From Chlorobium sp. N1 (lineage in GTDB: Bacteria > Bacteroidota > Chlorobiia > Chlorobiales > Chlorobiaceae), in NCBI RefSeq assembly GCF_004332115.1, contig NZ_SJPA01000003.1, positions 124,001 through 188,000 on the forward strand: a stretch of 64,000 bases of DNA. The letters are read 5' to 3'. The translations under genes and the position numbers were made by a program. Below the pieces are notes generated by a model that saw nothing but the letters and a program-made list of their open reading frames with translations, was not told the origin of the DNA and did not search any database. Shown one piece after another: positions 17,667 to 25,484 of the stretch. Each line of letters begins with the position of its first letter. Position 1 is the first letter of the stretch.

Positions 17667-20393
17667 ATGAACAGGCGGTTCCTTCGGCTGCTGCTCTTTC
17701 TTTCCATGTGTTTCCCGGACGAACTTGCCGCGGGGGAGTTTACCGTGACCTCGTCGGCAGACACCGGTGACGGGACGCTTCGTGACGCTATCACGAAGGT
17801 GAACGATTCAGGTGATGCCAGCAACGTGATAACGTTTGCAGCGTCCACGGTGACGGTGTCGAGCAAATTGCCGGAACTTGCTCATGACGTGGCGTTTGTG
17901 ATTCCTGCATCGGGCGTCCGGGTGGTCGGTGAGACGGGCTACAATAGCGCTCTTTTCATGTGGCAGTCGCCCGCGACGATTTCTCTGCCATCGTCAGGCT
18001 ACTTTGAGACATCTGCCTCGTCCAACGTTTCAGTGGTGCGGGGCAAAGACGACCTGACAATACGTGGCGATCTGGCCGGAGAGTTTCATGCGAGCGGGGA
18101 CTCCCAGTATGTTTACGGCGTGCGCTCAGATTCCGCTCTGTTCGTGAAGGGAGATGTTTCCGCCACTATTGCCGTAAATGCCGGGAGTCGAGGCGCCTCG
18201 GCGCTGTATTCGGCGACGGCTGCGCGAATCGATGGCAGCGTTACCGGGAATCTTGCGGCGACCACCGGAACCTATGGCGCCAGGGGAATCTATTCGGCTA
18301 GTGGTCTTACGGTGTCGGGAGATCTTGGCGGGACGATCTCGGCCACGGCGGGTAGCTACGATGCCTGCGGTCTGAAGGTGGAGGGCAGTCTCGCGGTCGG
18401 AGGCGACATTTCCGGTACGATTACGGCAACCACTCTGGATGGTGATGGCGCCTACGCGATCAGGGCGAAAAGCGCCGTCTCCCTCACTGGGGCGGTGACA
18501 GGCACGCTCTCTGCCACGGCTTCCGGGTCTGACGCGGCCGGCCTCTACTGCTTCGAGAGCGCCATCCACGGAGCATCCTCTTCCGACCCGCTGCGCATTT
18601 CTGGCACCATTACGGCCGCCTCCTCCGGCGCCTCCGCCGCTGTCATGGCTTGGAACGAGATGAACCTCTACGTGACCGGCACCCTCACCGCAACAGGCTC
18701 GTCCGCATACGCCATCCGCTCCGGCATGTTCGACGGCAAGGGCGGATTCACCGACAACACCGAGTCCCGCACGGATACGGTGGTGCTCGCCAGCGGCGCG
18801 GTGCTCACCGGCGGCGTCTATCTCGGCGACGGCGACGACTCCCTCACCCTCAGCGGCACGGCCGACATCTCCGGCGTGGGGGCGCTGGAGGGCGGGACGG
18901 GGGACGACCGGCTGGTGTTCAGCAGCTGGAGCGGCGCGTACTCGAGCGCCATGACGGGGTGGGAGCATCTCGACGTCGGTTCCGGCTCCTCGCTTTCGAT
19001 GGGTGCGCTCGGCTCCTTTTCCGGCGAGCTCTCGGTGCTCGAGGGCGCCGTGCTCCGGCCCGGTTCGGCTGGCGGCGGCGACCGGGTTTCAGGGAGCCTT
19101 TCCAACAAGGGGCTCGTCGACCTGCGCGACGGACGCGCCGGCGGTTCCCTCACGGTGGCGGGGAGCTATGCGGGCGGCGGTTCGGTCGGGCTCGATATCG
19201 GCGCCGGGAGCTCCGACACCCTTATCCTCTCGGGCTCCGTCACCGACTCCACCGTTCTTCTGCTCAGCGTGCTGCCGACGGTGACGGAGCTCGCCTCGGC
19301 GGAGCCTTCGCTCCTCGTCCATACCGACGCCGTCGTGGCTGAAGAGGCCTTTTCCGTCGTTGATGCGACCGACTACGGCCCCTACGTCGCGGGGGTATCG
19401 GTGGTGCAGGACGCCGCATCCGGCACGGACTGGTACTACGGGGTCGGCGGCCTGCACGACGAGGCTTATGCCGCGCAGGCCGTGATGGCGTTCGTCGCCG
19501 AACCCCTCGAAGAGCTGGTGCCGCGCTTTCCCGAGCGGCATGCCTACGGCGGAGCCGCTGGTGTGATGCCGGAGTTCGGGGGCGGCTGGGCCAGGGCGGG
19601 GCATTCGTCGCTCCGCACGGTGCTCGAGGGCGATGCCGGGAGCGTCACCGACGGCAGTATGCGGTTCGTCGAACTCGGCTGGGACGCATGGCACGGCCAT
19701 GGCGGGCGTTCCTCATGGGGTGCAGGCGTGTTTGGCGGCACCGGCACCCAGAGCGGCACCCTCACCGCTGCCGACGGACGGGCTGCCGGTGGTCTCGAGG
19801 GCACCTTCTACGCCGGAGGCCTCTACGCGTTCCTCGTGCGTCCGGGCGCATGGCGGCTCGAGGCTTCGTTCGGAGGCGTTCTCAGCGAGGGCGAGGTGCG
19901 CTACGAGGACGATCCGAAGGAGGGGTATTCGACGGAGGGGAGCCTCGGCTCCCTCGAGGCTGCGGCGCAGTTCGGGCTCGGCCGGGGCGTCGCCCTCACC
20001 TCGAGGGTGCAGGGGATCTGGCGTCATATGGACGGATTCGGACTCAGCCCGGCCTCTACGGGGCCGCTCGAGATCCCGGACGGGAACGGCGCGGAGGGGC
20101 TCTTCGGGCTCGGCCTTGCCGTGAACACCGACTGCCCGGGCTGGTATCTCGTAATGGAGGGGACGGCGCGGTGGGATGGCTCTCCGGAGAACAGCGTCCG
20201 CTACCCGGCCTCCGGCGTCACGCTCATGACCGAGGGGGATGAGCTTCTCTGGGGAGCGAACCTCACCCTCGGAAACCGCTCGGGCGGGGCGCTCGATCCG
20301 GTCTACTGGGTGAGTGCGGGTGCGGAAGGGTCCGGCGGCTCAGGCGGGAGCCGTACGCTTTCGGTCGGGGCGGGGGTGAGGGTGCCGTTCTGA
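17667..20393 (+). CDS. Autotransporter-type outer-membrane protein
   Basis: 908 residues from ATG 17667 (a GTG six bases earlier is the alternative; GGGAG precedes the ATG). A signal peptide of about 22 residues ending DELAAG leads to a long Gly/Ser/Thr-rich passenger. The passenger has a regular 28-residue repeat, then a region of beta-roll-like GGTGDDRL and SGSLSNKG elements. The last ~280 residues alternate in the pattern of an autotransporter barrel and end in VRVPF with a terminal Phe. The passenger is expected to be surface-exposed or released. No protease, adhesin or haemolysin motif was recognised, so its function is open. Confidence 0.85.
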   Translation: MNRRFLRLLLFLSMCFPDELAAGEFTVTSSADTGDGTLRDAITKVNDSGDASNVITFAASTVTVSSKLPELAHDVAFVIPASGVRVVGETGYNSALFMWQSPATISLPSSGYFETSASSNVSVVRGKDDLTIRGDLAGEFHASGDSQYVYGVRSDSALFVKGDVSATIAVNAGSRGASALYSATAARIDGSVTGNLAATTGTYGARGIYSASGLTVSGDLGGTISATAGSYDACGLKVEGSLAVGGDISGTITATTLDGDGAYAIRAKSAVSLTGAVTGTLSATASGSDAAGLYCFESAIHGASSSDPLRISGTITAASSGASAAVMAWNEMNLYVTGTLTATGSSAYAIRSGMFDGKGGFTDNTESRTDTVVLASGAVLTGGVYLGDGDDSLTLSGTADISGVGALEGGTGDDRLVFSSWSGAYSSAMTGWEHLDVGSGSSLSMGALGSFSGELSVLEGAVLRPGSAGGGDRVSGSLSNKGLVDLRDGRAGGSLTVAGSYAGGGSVGLDIGAGSSDTLILSGSVTDSTVLLLSVLPTVTELASAEPSLLVHTDAVVAEEAFSVVDATDYGPYVAGVSVVQDAASGTDWYYGVGGLHDEAYAAQAVMAFVAEPLEELVPRFPERHAYGGAAGVMPEFGGGWARAGHSSLRTVLEGDAGSVTDGSMRFVELGWDAWHGHGGRSSWGAGVFGGTGTQSGTLTAADGRAAGGLEGTFYAGGLYAFLVRPGAWRLEASFGGVLSEGEVRYEDDPKEGYSTEGSLGSLEAAAQFGLGRGVALTSRVQGIWRHMDGFGLSPASTGPLEIPDGNGAEGLFGLGLAVNTDCPGWYLVMEGTARWDGSPENSVRYPASGVTLMTEGDELLWGANLTLGNRSGGALDPVYWVSAGAEGSGGSGGSRTLSVGAGVRVPF
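18060..18566 (+). repeat. Six 28-29-residue tandem repeats in the autotransporter passenger
   Basis: Successive repeats start at 18060, 18144, 18228, 18312, 18396 and 18483, giving spacings of 84, 84, 84, 84 and 87 bases. Each encodes a [VIL]-x-G-[DSA]-[LVI]-x-[GA]-x-[IFL]-x-A-[ST] core, as in VSGDLGGTISAT and LTGAVTGTLSAT. The regular length suggests beta-solenoid coils. The DNA sequences have diverged, so this is an old amplification. Confidence 0.8.
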
Positions 20394-20409
20394 AGGGATA
20401 GGGGGGCGT

Positions 20410-21453
20410 TCAGCCGAGGATCCGCTGCATGAGGCAGAGCAGCAGGTACTTTTCGTCGGGGTAGCTGGAGAGTCCCTTCATGGCGGCGTCGGTCTCTTTC
20501 AGGGCCGCGATGGCGCGCTCGGTCTGCGGTGCTGAGAAGGCGCCTGCATAGGAGAGGTAGTTGCGCACGAAGTACTCCTGCTTGCCGTACATGCCGAGCG
20601 CCTTTGCGATCTCTCCTTGCGGCATCGCCCGCACTTCCGGCTGGGAGACCTTCCAGAGCCGCATGAAGAAGGTGGTGAGGTAGCGCACGATGTTCATGAG
20701 ACCCTCCTTCTGTCCTTCGCGCTCCATGATCATTAGCGAGATGCCGCTCGAGAGCCGGAGGTTCCTCGAGGCCACCGCCTTTTCCAGCTCGAAGACGTTG
20801 TAGGTCTTCGAGATCCCCACGCACTCGTAGACGTCCGAGGCGGTGATGCGCCGCTCGCCCTCGCGCGACGAGGCGTAGGTGGTCAGCTTCTCGATCTCCT
20901 GGCAGATCTCGCGCGACGAGGGCTGGATGTAGGCGGTGAAGGCCTTCAGCGCTTCCGGGTCGAACTCCCAGCCCGCCTCGCGCGCGCGGTTCGCGGCGAA
21001 GAGGTCCGGGGTTTTGATGAGCGGGAAGTCGTGCCGGAAGGCTTTCAGGGCGGCGTAGGGCGGTTTTTCGATATCCTTCCGGTCGAGCTGCTCGGCGTCG
21101 AGGATGAGGATGGTGAACTCGGCCGGGTTCTTCATGTAGGCCGCGAACTTCTCCGTGTGCTGTTTCTGCTGCTCCTTGCCCGCCGGCTTCTTCAGCTTGT
21201 CGAACTGCCGCACGATGATGAGCTGGCGGGGGGTGAACATCGGGTACTCCGAGGCACGGGCGACGAGCTCGCCGGGGGTGGTTTCAGCTCCGTAGACGAT
21301 ATGGGTGTTGGCCGCCGCTTCGTTCTCGTCGGGAAAGGCCGCGCTGCGGATGAGCGCACTGAACTCCTCCTTGAGGTAGCTCTCCGGTCCGTGGAAAAAA
21401 TAGACCGGCTCGAGCCTGCCGGCAAGGATGTTCTTCTTGAGAGTTTCCATCAC
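20410..21453 (-). CDS. holA: DNA polymerase III delta subunit
   Basis: A 347-residue clamp-loader subunit that opens the beta sliding clamp. The N-terminal [14 protein letters not shown] motif and the overall length match HolA. The middle is AAA+-like without a working Walker A, as expected for delta. The C-terminal collar region holds an [10 protein letters not shown] helix and ends near [12 protein letters not shown]. It lies 64 bases after ssb on the same strand, so the two replication genes may be co-transcribed across the hairpin at 21471-21490. Confidence 0.93.
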   Translation of the reverse strand: MMETLKKNILAGRLEPVYFFHGPESYLKEEFSALIRSAAFPDENEAAANTHIVYGAETTPGELVARASEYPMFTPRQLIIVRQFDKLKKPAGKEQQKQHTEKFAAYMKNPAEFTILILDAEQLDRKDIEKPPYAALKAFRHDFPLIKTPDLFAANRAREAGWEFDPEALKAFTAYIQPSSREICQEIEKLTTYASSREGERRITASDVYECVGISKTYNVFELEKAVASRNLRLSSGISLMIMEREGQKEGLMNIVRYLTTFFMRLWKVSQPEVRAMPQGEIAKALGMYGKQEYFVRNYLSYAGAFSAPQTERAIAALKETDAAMKGLSSYPDEKYLLLCLMQRILG

Positions 21454-21470
21454 TGGGGTTGCACGCCGCC

Positions 21471-21490
21471 GGGCGCCCCCGTGGGCGCCC
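21471..21490. repeat. GC hairpin between ssb and holA
   Basis: GGGCGCCC-CCGT-GGGCGCCC is both a direct and an inverted repeat of a palindromic 8-mer. There is no T run on the minus strand, so it is more likely an mRNA stability or processing element than a terminator. Confidence 0.5.
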
Positions 21491-21517
21491 CGGTGCGGCT
21501 GGCGGGTTGTGGCTTGG

Positions 21518-22009
21518 TTAGAACGGCAGGTCGTCCTTGTCGTTTTCCATCATCGGAGCCGAAGGGGCTGCGGGGGGAGGCGTGGCGGGCGAGTCCTGGC
21601 GCGGCTGCTGGGCTGCCGGAGCGGAGTAGCCGCCCTGCTGTCCGCCCTCGCCGTATCCGCCGCCCTCCTGGCGCATGTTTCCGAGCATCTGCATGTCGGT
21701 GATGACGATGTCGGTCGCGTACTTCTTCTCGCCGGTCTTCTGGTCGTCCCAGCTGCGCGTCTGGATGCGTCCCTCGACGTAGACCTGGCGGCCTTTCTTG
21801 AGGTACTGGCCGCAGATCTCGGCGAGCCGACCCCATGCCACGATGCGGTGCCATTCGGTCCGTTCCTGCGGGTTGCCGCCGCTGTCCTTGAAGGTTTCGG
21901 TGGTGGCGAGCGTGAAGTTCGCGACGGTCTGTCCCGAGGGGATGGTGCGGAGCTCCGGGTCTCCTCCGAGGTTGCCGATGAGCATTACCTTATTGAGTCC
22001 TCTTGCCAT
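21518..22009 (-). CDS. ssb: Single-stranded DNA-binding protein
   Basis: 163 residues. An N-terminal OB fold (about 1-110) starts [19 protein letters not shown] and contains [13 protein letters not shown] and [14 protein letters not shown] Gly/Gln/Pro-rich linker follows, then the acidic tail DKDDLPF that docks partner proteins. All hallmarks of bacterial SSB are present and its length is typical. It protects single strands in replication, recombination and repair, and is grouped here with holA. Confidence 0.97.
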   Translation of the reverse strand: MARGLNKVMLIGNLGGDPELRTIPSGQTVANFTLATTETFKDSGGNPQERTEWHRIVAWGRLAEICGQYLKKGRQVYVEGRIQTRSWDDQKTGEKKYATDIVITDMQMLGNMRQEGGGYGEGGQQGGYSAPAAQQPRQDSPATPPPAAPSAPMMENDKDDLPF

Positions 22010-22160
22010 TGGTCTGTGTCTTCAGGTTAGCGATCTGTTGCCGGGCCCTTCTTCGCCGGGCGCGGATGGGCCTTATTATAATAGGGTAGTATACGAGTCT
22101 CCGGCGCGATAACATAGTCCTGCGGTAAATTTACTGCAGGGGGCGCCTTCCTTCCGGCTC

Positions 22161-22952
22161 CTAAACCATCCTGCCGCCGTCGATCACCGGGCCCTCCCGG
22201 CAGAGCAGGACGGTTTTTGTGCCTCCCTCGGGCGCGGCGACCTCCACGCTGCAGCCGTAGCAGATGCCGAAGCCGCAGCCCATCACCGATTCCAGCGAGA
22301 CCTCCGAGGGGATCTTTTGCTCCCGGGAGAACGCCGCAACCGCCTTCAGCATCGGGGTGGGGCCGCAGGCGAACACCCTCGGCCGCCCGGCCGCGCAAAG
22401 GGCCGGCAGCTCCTGCGCCAGGAGTGCGAGCACCGTGGCGTGCAGTCCTTCCGACCCGTCGTCGGTGGCGAGCCGGCAGTCGCTGAGCCCATCCTGGAGG
22501 AGGTCGGTTTTCGTGCGCCCTCCGATCAGGTTGACGATCGTTTTTCCTTTCGCCCTCAGCCGGCGCTCGAGCAGCTTCATCGGGGCGGTGCCGATGCCGC
22601 CCGAGACGAGCAGGGCGGTGTCGTAGTCGTCGGCCTCCACGCTGAAGCGGTTGCCCAGGGGGCCGAGAATCGAAAGCTCGGTGCCGGGCCGGCACCCGCA
22701 GAAGATCTCCGTGCCCTTGCCGATCTCCTTGACCATGAGCCGGATCTCGTCGCCTTCGGCGTCATGGATCGAGAACGGGCGGCGCAGGAGCGGCTGGGTG
22801 GTGTCGCTGACCCTCACGTTGACGAAGTTGCCGGGCTCGGCCGCTTCGGCGACTTCGGGACAGCGGAGGGTGATGATGCTGACGTCGCGGCTGATCCGCC
22901 GGGTGTCGGTGAGGGTGGCCCGGGTATCGGTGATGGTGCTCTCTCGCTGCAT
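22161..22952 (-). CDS. pyrK: Dihydroorotate dehydrogenase electron-transfer subunit
   Basis: 263 residues from MQREST. It has a ferredoxin-reductase-type FAD domain (RPFSIHDAEG), an NAD-binding domain (VSGGIGTAP, FACGPTPML) and a C-terminal 2Fe-2S motif CGFGICYGC with a fourth Cys in LLCREGP. PyrK passes electrons from dihydroorotate via PyrD to NAD+ in pyrimidine synthesis. The frame stays open 82 codons further upstream, but that part overlaps the leader of the divergent ATPase gene and has unusual composition, so I chose the internal ATG. No strong ribosome-binding site is seen. pyrD is not in this window. Confidence 0.88.
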   Translation of the reverse strand: MQRESTITDTRATLTDTRRISRDVSIITLRCPEVAEAAEPGNFVNVRVSDTTQPLLRRPFSIHDAEGDEIRLMVKEIGKGTEIFCGCRPGTELSILGPLGNRFSVEADDYDTALLVSGGIGTAPMKLLERRLRAKGKTIVNLIGGRTKTDLLQDGLSDCRLATDDGSEGLHATVLALLAQELPALCAAGRPRVFACGPTPMLKAVAAFSREQKIPSEVSLESVMGCGFGICYGCSVEVAAPEGGTKTVLLCREGPVIDGGRMV

Positions 22953-23157
22953 GTCGGGGAGGGGTTTCGGTTGCTGTCGGTAAGCGGCATCCGCACCCGG
23001 AGCCGCTCGATCGGAATGGTAATTAATGCAGGGACGGCAACATTTGCAAGCGATCCGGCAGGGGGGAGTATCTTCGCCATATCTTTTGCAGAGTCCCTTG
23101 AGAGTTATATCTTTCAATCTTTCGCTTTTCATTCTATTCAATTCCAAAGTCCGGTTC

Positions 23158-24378
23158 ATGCGCATTCTAACATTTACGGGTAAGGGCGGCGTCGGCAAGA
23201 CCAGCGTCTCGGCGGCAACCGCGGTCCGGCTCTCGGAACTTGGCTACCGTACCCTCGTGCTCTCAACGGACCCGGCACACAGCCTCTCCGACTCCTTCAA
23301 TCTGCCGCTCGGCTCCGAGCCGACCAAGATCAAGGAGAACCTCCACGCGATCGAGGTGAACCCGTATGTCGACCTCAAGGAGAACTGGCAGGCCGTACAG
23401 AAGTACTATACCAGGATCTTCATGGCCCAGGGCGTCTCCGGGGTCATGGCAGACGAGATGACGATCCTTCCCGGCATGGAAGAGCTCTTCTCGCTCCTGC
23501 GCATCAAGCGCTACAAGTCCTCCGGCCTCTACGACGCGCTGGTGCTCGACACCGCGCCGACCGGCGAGACCCTCCGCCTCCTCTCCCTGCCCGACACCCT
23601 CTCATGGGGTATGAAGGCCGTCAAGAACGTCAACAAATACATTGTCCGGCCGCTCAGCAAGCCGCTCTCGAAGATGTCGGACCGCATCGCCTACTACATT
23701 CCGCCGGAAGACGCCATCGAATCGGTCGACCAGGTCTTCGACGAGCTCGAGGACATCCGCGAGATCCTCACCAATAACCAGAAATCGACGGTCCGTCTCG
23801 TCATGAACGCCGAGAAGATGTCGATCAAGGAGACCATGCGCGCGCTTACCTACCTGAACCTCTACGGATTCAGGGTCGACATGGTGCTCGTCAACCGCCT
23901 CCTCGACACCAACGAGGACAGCGGCTACCTCGAGAACTGGAAGGCGATCCAGCAGAAATACCTCGGCGAGATCGAGGAAGGCTTCTCCCCGCTTCCCGTG
24001 GCCAAGCTCCGCATGTACGAGCAGGAGATCGTCGGGCTGAAGGCTCTCGAGCAGTTCGCCGCCGACATGTACGGCGATACCGACCCTTCGGACCTCATGT
24101 ACGACGAGCCGCCGATCAAGTTCGTTCGCAACGGCGACCTGTACGAGGTGCAGCTGAAGCTCATGTTCGCCAACCCCGGGGATATCGACGTCTGGGTGAC
24201 CGGCGACGAGCTCTATGTGCAGATCGGAAGCCAGCGCAAGGTCATCACCCTTCCGATCAGCCTCACCGGCCTCGAGCCCGGCGACGCGGTCTTCAGGGAC
24301 AAGTGGCTGCACATTCCCTTCGATCTCAACCGCCAGGGACGCCACCAGACGGACAAGGAGTACAGCAGCAAGGCCTGA
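23158..24378 (+). CDS. ArsA/Get3-type ATPase with C-terminal Hsp20-like domain (Get3d-like), copy 1
   Basis: 406 residues. The deviant Walker A GKGGVGKT (8-15) carries the extra signature lysine of dimeric Get3/ArsA ATPases. Switch I STDPAHSLSD (37-45) and the DTAPTGET motif (131-138) are intact. Residues about 328-388 form a beta-rich Hsp20-like module, the arrangement seen in Get3d of cyanobacteria and plastids. There are no cysteines, so the zinc CxxC of eukaryotic Get3 and the arsenite-binding cysteines of ArsA are absent; arsenite transport is unlikely. It lies 86 bases upstream of csmC in the same direction. I infer a chaperone/targeting role for chlorosome envelope proteins. Confidence 0.85.
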   Translation: MRILTFTGKGGVGKTSVSAATAVRLSELGYRTLVLSTDPAHSLSDSFNLPLGSEPTKIKENLHAIEVNPYVDLKENWQAVQKYYTRIFMAQGVSGVMADEMTILPGMEELFSLLRIKRYKSSGLYDALVLDTAPTGETLRLLSLPDTLSWGMKAVKNVNKYIVRPLSKPLSKMSDRIAYYIPPEDAIESVDQVFDELEDIREILTNNQKSTVRLVMNAEKMSIKETMRALTYLNLYGFRVDMVLVNRLLDTNEDSGYLENWKAIQQKYLGEIEEGFSPLPVAKLRMYEQEIVGLKALEQFAADMYGDTDPSDLMYDEPPIKFVRNGDLYEVQLKLMFANPGDIDVWVTGDELYVQIGSQRKVITLPISLTGLEPGDAVFRDKWLHIPFDLNRQGRHQTDKEYSSKA

Positions 24379-24464
24379 ACGGCAGGGGCGTTTGCCTCAG
24401 GCGGTAATTTTTCGTAGTTTTTGTCATACGACCATAAACCACAATCGTTTAACAGGAGGAAGAT

Positions 24465-24884
24465 ATGTCAGAGTCCTACCAGAAACTCCGCAAGGATTTC
24501 AAGGATCTTGAGTTCACCGACCGTCTCACTTTTCTTGCCGAGAGCACGCTGCTCACCGGCCAGAGCGCGGTAGTCGGCGGCCTTGAGCTCGCAGGTACCG
24601 TCGTCGAAACCGTGACCGGCACCGTCGGCTCCCTGCTCGATGCCACCGGCATCGGCAGCCTGCTCGGCCGCACCGGCGGAGTCGTCGGCGAGACCATCGA
24701 CCGTGTCGCCATCACCGTCAAGGACGTCTCCCGTTCCGCAGGAGATCTCTACAATGATGCCGTCAAGAACGTCGAGAACGTGACCGACAACGCAGCCAAG
24801 GCTATTGGCGATGCCGGCGTCAGCGCGTCCGAAGCAGTCAAGAGCTTTACCGGTTCGGTCCAGAAGTCGGCCGGCAAGAAGTAA
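24465..24884 (+). CDS. csmC: Chlorosome envelope protein C
   Basis: 139 residues, about 14 kDa, as expected for CsmC. The sequence starts [12 protein letters not shown] and has a Gly/Ala/Val/Thr-rich central region (about 30-75) that could insert in the single-leaflet chlorosome envelope. The C-terminal half is Lys/Ala/Val-rich and helical. There is no signal peptide, since the chlorosome faces the cytoplasm. A strong AGGAGGA site precedes the ATG. csmC and csmA are a known gene pair in green sulfur bacteria. A hairpin right after its stop may limit read-through into csmA. Confidence 0.88.
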   Translation: MSESYQKLRKDFKDLEFTDRLTFLAESTLLTGQSAVVGGLELAGTVVETVTGTVGSLLDATGIGSLLGRTGGVVGETIDRVAITVKDVSRSAGDLYNDAVKNVENVTDNAAKAIGDAGVSASEAVKSFTGSVQKSAGKK

Positions 24885-24886
24885 GG

Positions 24887-24920
24887 TTTCGGCGCCGCTG
24901 AAAATCTTTTTGTATTTTTT
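24887..24920 (+). terminator. Hairpin and T-rich tract between csmC and csmA
   Basis: TTTCGGC-GCC-GCTGAAA (7 pairs including one wobble) is followed by ATCTTTTTGTATTTTTT immediately after the csmC stop codon. It looks like a weak intrinsic terminator that could set unequal csmC and csmA transcript levels. The rest of the 119-base gap is AT-rich and may hold a separate csmA promoter. Confidence 0.45.
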
Positions 24921-25003
24921 GGTCGATTGGTTTAAATTGATTCAAAGAATTCATATTCTGTTAAGTAGGTTATTTTCCAATAATAAAATTCCAAGGAGGA
25001 ATT

Positions 25004-25246
25004 ATGACTGGTGGAGGAGTATTTACTGATATCCTTGCCGCAGCCGGCCGCATCTTTGAGGTCATGGTTGAAGGGCACTGGGAAACTGTCGGCATGCTGT
25101 TCGATTCTCTCGGCAAAGGTACCATGAGGATCAACCGCAACGCTTATGGCAGCATGGGCGGCGGTGCAAGCCTCCGCGGTTCTTCGCCTGAGGTTGCCGG
25201 CTACGCCGTGCCTTCCAAGGCTGTCGAGTCGAAGTTCGCAAAGTAA
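25004..25246 (+). CDS. csmA: Chlorosome baseplate protein CsmA
   Basis: An 80-residue precursor. CsmA binds bacteriochlorophyll a and carotenoid in the paracrystalline baseplate and passes excitation energy from the chlorosome to the FMO protein. The sequence [20 protein letters not shown] is nearly identical to known CsmA, and the pigment-ligand His25 is in EGHWETVG. In the family a C-terminal segment of about 20 residues is removed to give a 59-residue mature protein; here that corresponds to the part after about residue 59. The AGGAGG site before the start is very strong, as fits a highly abundant protein. A good terminator follows. Confidence 0.98.
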   Translation: MTGGGVFTDILAAAGRIFEVMVEGHWETVGMLFDSLGKGTMRINRNAYGSMGGGASLRGSSPEVAGYAVPSKAVESKFAK

Positions 25247-25267
25247 GCACCCGTTGCTTCTTTCGAG

Positions 25268-25304
25268 GGCAGTGCAGGCGCAAGCCTGATACTGCCTTTT
25301 TTTT
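25268..25304 (+). terminator. Terminator downstream of csmA
   Basis: A GGCAGT...ACTGCC stem enclosing an AGGC/GCCT inner stem is followed by eight T residues, starting about 20 bases after the csmA stop. A clear intrinsic terminator. Confidence 0.88.
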
Positions 25305-25484
25305 GTCCTCTCCGCGCTTTCCCGCCATCCTCTCCGCGCTCCGCTGCTCCGACTTCCTTCCTCCTGCCCTCGAAGCGCTTTTCCTCCCCTGGAGCCCTTT
25401 CGGTAATTTCCATTAGTTTTTCTATTTTAAAGGTTTCAATGCAGACTTGACGGATAACCGTGTAACACGATCGGAAACCGGTAA

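Noticed and set aside
17459-17866. Minus-strand 135-codon frame overlapping the autotransporter start
   Set aside because: Antisense to the signal-peptide region and the hairpin-rich leader; Arg/Pro/Ser-biased with no motif or ribosome-binding site.
22953-23198. N-terminal extension of PyrK by 82 codons
   Set aside because: The extra sequence is Cys/Pro/Arg-rich, has no family similarity and overlaps the leader and start of the divergent ATPase gene.
23158-24378. Arsenite-pump ATPase ArsA
   Set aside because: The protein has no cysteines for arsenite binding, and no arsB, arsC or arsR lies near. The Hsp20-like C-terminus and csm context favour a Get3d-type chaperone.
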